A stretch of DNA of 10,799 nt from contig JAJAYU010000099.1 of NCBI GenBank assembly GCA_026786125.1, forward strand, positions 1 through 10,799. The letters are read 5' to 3'. Position numbers and translations under genes: made by a program. The notes beneath the pieces were generated by a model. The model ran no database searches, was not told the DNA's origin, and worked only from the letters and a program-made list of their open reading frames with translations. Below, in pieces: positions 7,703 through 10,799 of this stretch. Origin of the DNA: Chamaesiphon sp. (GTDB taxonomy: Bacteria; Cyanobacteriota; Cyanobacteriia; Cyanobacteriales; Chamaesiphonaceae). The number at the start of each line of letters is the position of its first letter. Position 1 is the stretch's first letter.

Positions 7703-7731
7703 CAACAAACCAGATCGACGATCTGCTGTTG
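7703..7731 (-). promoter_or_regulatory. Hairpin about 50 bases upstream of atpD
   Basis: CAGATCG-A-CGATCTG (7711-7725) is a perfect 7+7 inverted repeat. After a small internal bulge it extends with CAACA (7703-7707) pairing to TGTTG (7727-7731). No U-run follows it on the minus strand, so it is not an ordinary terminator. It could be an operator for a dimeric protein or part of the mRNA leader. Confidence 0.45.
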
Positions 7732-7766
7732 TAGCAACAAGTTCGGTTAAGTAGTTGTTTAGTTTT

Positions 7767-7844
7767 CAGTGATTAGCTACCCTCAGTGGGGCACCAAACG
7801 TCGGGACTAGAGCTTCTACTCTCGATCGACATTCTAAATCACTG
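7767..7844 (-). promoter_or_regulatory. Candidate structured RNA (three-way junction) in the atpD leader
   Basis: On the minus strand the closing stem pairs CAGTGATTTAG (7844-7834) with CTAATCACTG (7776-7767), ten pairs with one bulged U. Inside, ATGTCG (7832-7827) pairs with CGACGT (7803-7798) and encloses a small hairpin AGAG/CTCT. A second arm, TGCCC (7793-7789) with GGGTA (7782-7778), has a six-base loop. Each inner arm needs one G-U pair that would be a C-A mismatch if the plus strand were transcribed, which favours an RNA in the atpD sense. It matches no riboswitch or tRNA that I recognise. Transcription of the region is inferred. Confidence 0.4.
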
Positions 7845-7978
7845 TTTACTACTGACACCTATCTAAATTGGTACAGTTTGTTGGCTACTCTTAATATTTT
7901 GCAATGCTATGATTCAGTTTATCATCGAACGCGCATGGTGCTGTGAGTATTTTTGAGAGTTGAGAGGGGAATGATCGC

Positions 7979-8998
7979 TTACTCTATGCCCAACGCCCAA
8001 TTTACGACCGCCGGATAATAAACTAATGAGCCGCTATGTTCACCTTTGGCAACTGCATGTTTTTGATCCATGTAAGCGCGTAATTTGGCGCGGATCGATC
8101 GATTGTCCAAGGCTGTGAGTACCTGTGTTGCTGACTGATATCGATCCGCCAGCGGCATCTGGGTCATCTTATTGATGATTTCGAGCAAACCGATACTAAT
8201 ATCAAGATCCTCTGCCCACATCAATTCGCAGGTATGAGGATCGATCGAAAATTCACTTGGTTCTCTTCCTGTGAGCAGATAAATACAAGTCATGCCCAGG
8301 GCGTAGATATCGCTAGCATAGACTGGATAGTTTGCTAACTGTTCCGGTGGTGCAAAGCCTGGAGTCCCAACCGCAGTGCTGTATTCAGCCTGCTTGTTTG
8401 GACTAGCGATGGGAGATAGATCTTTGACAGCACCAAAATCTACCAACACAAACCGCCGATCGGTTTGGCATAAAATAATATTCTGAGGCTTAATATCGCG
8501 ATGAATCAAATGGTGCGAATGAATGTACACCAGCAGTTGCAGCATCTGAGTCAAAAAATTTTCAACTTCTGGTTCCGTCAATTGCTGCTGGTGAGTGACG
8601 AGCTGTGATAAAACAGTGCCAGGAATATACTCTTCAACTAGATAATAATTCTGATCGATCTGAAAATAATCGAGCAAAGTGGGCACCTGAGCGTGACTAC
8701 CTAGCTGACTGAGCATCAATGATTCCAATTCAAATTGGTCGCGGGCGATCGCTACTAGCTTAGGATCGATAAAGATCGGCGCGAATTTCTTGACTACGCA
8801 AAATGGCTGTCCCGGCAAGTGAATATTGCGAGCCAAAAATGTCACGCCAAAGCCGCCACGACCTAATAGTGACTGAATTGAATACCGTTTTGCGAGCATC
8901 TCTTCTGCAACCAACCCACAACTTTCTACCTGCAACATTAATTGTTCCGGTGTTAAGTTACTTACTGGGGCAGATTGAATGGTTACAGCATCGGTCAT
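7979..8998 (-). CDS. Soluble Ser/Thr protein kinase (Hanks type)
   Basis: This 339-residue protein is a complete eukaryotic-like kinase. It has a Gly-rich loop GRGGFG (46-51), ATP-binding Lys70 in CVVKKF, probable helix-C Glu92, catalytic loop HRDIKPQN (166-173) with Asp168, DFG (187-189), activation-segment motif GTPGFAPPEQ (211-220), and ASDIYALGMT (228-237) with its structural Asp230. All residues needed for phosphotransfer are present. The first 38 residues are a short N-terminal extension typical of cyanobacterial kinases, and about 40 residues follow the catalytic domain. There is no transmembrane segment or WD40, TPR or sensor domain, so it is probably cytosolic, and its input signal and substrates cannot be read from sequence. 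It stands alone, 324 bases before atpD and 250 bases after thrS. The ATG at 8996-8998 fits; no Shine-Dalgarno sequence is evident. Confidence 0.93.
   Translation of the reverse strand: MTDAVTIQSAPVSNLTPEQLMLQVESCGLVAEEMLAKRYSIQSLLGRGGFGVTFLARNIHLPGQPFCVVKKFAPIFIDPKLVAIARDQFELESLMLSQLGSHAQVPTLLDYFQIDQNYYLVEEYIPGTVLSQLVTHQQQLTEPEVENFLTQMLQLLVYIHSHHLIHRDIKPQNIILCQTDRRFVLVDFGAVKDLSPIASPNKQAEYSTAVGTPGFAPPEQLANYPVYASDIYALGMTCIYLLTGREPSEFSIDPHTCELMWAEDLDISIGLLEIINKMTQMPLADRYQSATQVLTALDNRSIRAKLRAYMDQKHAVAKGEHSGSLVYYPAVVNWALGIE
8745..8752. repeat. HIP1 octamer inside the kinase gene
   Basis: This is the second GCGATCGC copy in the window, lying in the N-lobe coding part of the kinase gene. Confidence 0.85.
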
Positions 8999-9248
8999 AA
9001 GTAAATTGATTGTCTCCAGAATAATGACTGAATTAGGGTTGGGTGATCTCTTCTCTATCGAGAGGCTATTGCTGATGCAAACGTGACCCTACCGCGAATG
9101 CGAACGCGAACGCCATAACGGATATTTCAATATGATACTTGGTGCGCCGTGAAAATCTCTAAGCCAATTCAAGTATTTTTAGATGCTCAACAAACATTCA
9201 TTCAGATACTGGAGTGATGCGAATTCAATCCGTCTCACTTCCAACAGA
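8999..9248. other. Intergenic spacer between thrS and the kinase gene
   Basis: These 250 bases hold no gene that I can support. Visible structure includes three tandem hexamers GCGAAT-GCGAAC-GCGAAC (9094-9111), which echo the GTTCGCG motif of the repeat block at 5573-5604 in inverse orientation. There is a short hairpin CTCT-ATCG-AGAG (9053-9064) and a 7-base inverted repeat ATACTTG (9135-9141) / CAAGTAT (9170-9176). None forms a good minus-strand terminator for thrS. The kinase promoter is presumably here, but I could not place it. Confidence 0.5.
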
Positions 9249-10799
9249 TTAGAAATCGCTAAAATCAGCGATCGAATCCACCACTCTCTTCACCACTTCA
9301 TCAACACCAATTGCCCCTAATTCGCCGCCAATTCGAGTCCGAATGCTAATTGTGTTGTCTTCAACTTCCTTAGCCCCAATGATGCCCACCACAGGGATTT
9401 TCTCCTTCTCAGCATTGCGAATCATCTTGCCCAATCGCTCGTTGCTGTTGTCTACCTCAGCACGAACGCCGAGGGTGAGTAACTTCGCACATACTTCCTT
9501 GGCAAAGGGGGCAAAGTCCTGAGCAACAGGAACTAACCGCATCTGAACAGGAGCCATCCACAGCGGGAAATCTCCCGCATATTCTTCGATCAGAATCCCG
9601 ATCAGCGGTTCTAGAGAGCCGAAGGGTGCGCGATGAATCATCACGGGACGCTGGCGACTACTCTGATCGTCGATGTATTCTAATTCAAACCGTTCGGGCA
9701 GATTATAATCTACTTGAACAGTACCCAATTGCCACTCGCGATCGAGTGCATCACTAAAGATAAAATCGAGTTTAGGGCCATAAAAAGCCGCTTCACCGAT
9801 ACCGATGAAATGATCCATCCCTAGCTTTTCAACCGCGCGGCTAATTGCGCCTTCGGCTTTATTCCAAGCATCATCAGTTCCGATATACTTATCAGAAGCT
9901 GGATCGCGGAAACTCAGTCGCGCTTTAAAGTTTTTCAGCCGCAGTTTCTCGAATACAGAGAGGATCAGATCGACGACATTTAAAAACTCTTGATCCAATT
10001 GTTCTGGAGTCACAAACAGGTGCGAATCATCGACTGTAAAGCCGCGCACGCGAGTTAAGCCACCGAGTTCACCGGATTGCTCGTACCGATAAACTGTTCC
10101 AAACTCGGCATAACGGATTGGTAAATCGCGGTAAGAACGTAATTCGCTTTGATAGATTTGGATATGAAATGGACAGTTCATTGGCTTCATCACAAAACCA
10201 TTATCCGCTGCAATATCTTCGAGATTGTCCGCCATAATTGGGAACATATCTTCTTTGTATTTCTGCCTGTGTCCCGATTTCATGAATAGATCGGTTTTCG
10301 CAATGTGGGGCGTAACTACAGGTAAATATCCCCGTTTAGTTTGCTCTTTTTTAAGGAAGTCTTCTAATGTACTCCGCAAAATTGTCCCTTTTGGTGTCCA
10401 TAATGGCAAACCAGGGCCAACCAACTCTGAGAAGATAAATAAGCCTAACTCTTTACCGAGTTTCCGGTGATCGCGGCGGAGAGCTTCTTCCTTGCGGCGT
10501 TCGTATTCGGTGAGCTGTTCGGGAGTTTCCCAAGCAGTACCGTAGATCCGCTGGAGTTGAGCTTTGGTTTCATCCCCACGCCAATAGGCACCCGCCACTG
10601 CTTCAAGTTTAAAGGCTTTGGGATGAATATCTCCAGTATTTTCTACATGTGGCCCCGCGCACAAATCCCACCATTTATCTGCGAGATGATAAAAGGTAAT
10701 TGGTTCTTGCAATCCAGCGAGAATTTCTAACTTATAGGGTTCGTTGAGAGCAGAGATTCTAGATTCAGCTTCAGCTTTGGTGACTTCTTCGCGTACGAC
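9249..10799 (-). CDS. thrS: Threonyl-tRNA synthetase, N-terminus cut by window edge
   Basis: The frame is open to the window edge and gives the C-terminal 516 residues; TTG at 10710-10712 is an internal Leu codon, not a start. The enzyme charges tRNA-Thr. The visible part begins inside the editing (SAD) domain, with WWDLCAGPHV at residues 43-52, where Cys47 matches the E. coli editing Cys182. The class II core follows: motif 1 region about 129-165, motif 2 YRYEQSG with its Arg at about 238, and zinc ligands Cys209, His260 and His389 (E. coli Cys334, His385, His511). Motif 3 reads GSLEPLIGI at 394-402, with Pro398 where class II enzymes have an invariant Arg (E. coli Arg520). The anticodon-binding domain fills about 415-516. 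Everything else looks functional, so the Pro codon (9606-9608) may be a sequencing error or a real oddity. A second ThrRS elsewhere in the genome is possible. Confidence 0.95.
   Translation of the reverse strand, partial: VVREEVTKAEAESRISALNEPYKLEILAGLQEPITFYHLADKWWDLCAGPHVENTGDIHPKAFKLEAVAGAYWRGDETKAQLQRIYGTAWETPEQLTEYERRKEEALRRDHRKLGKELGLFIFSELVGPGLPLWTPKGTILRSTLEDFLKKEQTKRGYLPVVTPHIAKTDLFMKSGHRQKYKEDMFPIMADNLEDIAADNGFVMKPMNCPFHIQIYQSELRSYRDLPIRYAEFGTVYRYEQSGELGGLTRVRGFTVDDSHLFVTPEQLDQEFLNVVDLILSVFEKLRLKNFKARLSFRDPASDKYIGTDDAWNKAEGAISRAVEKLGMDHFIGIGEAAFYGPKLDFIFSDALDREWQLGTVQVDYNLPERFELEYIDDQSSRQRPVMIHRAPFGSLEPLIGILIEEYAGDFPLWMAPVQMRLVPVAQDFAPFAKEVCAKLLTLGVRAEVDNSNERLGKMIRNAEKEKIPVVGIIGAKEVEDNTISIRTRIGGELGAIGVDEVVKRVVDSIADFSDF

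Noticed and set aside
7767..7844. A tRNA or tRNA-like gene in the atpD leader
   Set aside because: The length and closing stem are suggestive, but there is no T-arm GTTC consensus, no anticodon arm and the junction has only two internal arms.
9135..9180. A plus-strand terminator (ATACTTG/CAAGTAT followed by T run)
   Set aside because: The stem is only 7 bases with a 28-base loop, and no plus-strand gene precedes it.
10710..10712. TTG as the start codon of thrS
   Set aside because: The frame continues without a stop to the window edge, with residues that fit the editing domain of ThrRS, so the true start lies outside.

Overview
The window looks like a stretch of cyanobacterial chromosome. 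The evidence is a CemA-family proton-extrusion gene (pxcA), an ATP synthase beta-epsilon gene pair split off from the other ATP synthase genes, a cyanobacterial-style soluble Ser/Thr kinase, a type IV pilin, heptanucleotide tandem repeats between genes, and a strong excess of the hexamer CGATCG, including two HIP1 octamers (GCGATCGC). Genus cannot be fixed from the sequence alone.

Layout from left to right. Positions 1-508 hold the N-terminal 169 residues of a type IV pilin on the minus strand, cut by the window edge. Positions 509-918 are non-coding and carry GC-rich hairpins and a foldback element. pxcA (919-2343, minus) is divergent, across 85 bases, from a plus-strand pair. That pair is a 711-residue protein with the skeleton of a UvrD/AddA-type SF1A helicase but eroded motifs (2429-4564), followed 32 bases later by a 282-residue T4-type polynucleotide 5'-kinase/3'-phosphatase (4597-5445). 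A terminator-like hairpin (5462-5493) lies between this pair and the convergent ATP synthase genes. Epsilon (atpC, 5635-6036) and beta (atpD, 6203-7654) are both on the minus strand. They are separated by a 166-base spacer filled with inverted blocks of a 7-base repeat. Upstream of atpD, 324 non-coding bases can fold, as minus-strand RNA, into a three-way junction and a further hairpin. A Ser/Thr kinase (7979-8998, minus) and the C-terminal 516 residues of threonyl-tRNA synthetase (9249-10799, minus) complete the window.

Most of the window is core energy, ion and translation machinery. The least ordinary part is the plus-strand pair, in which a helicase-like ATPase precedes an enzyme that repairs nucleic-acid ends and retains every catalytic residue I know from phage T4 Pnkp. 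This could be an uncharacterised repair module, but the joint function is inferred from gene order only. Two further points deserve attention: the motif 3 arginine of ThrRS reads as proline, and the atpD leader may be a structured RNA.
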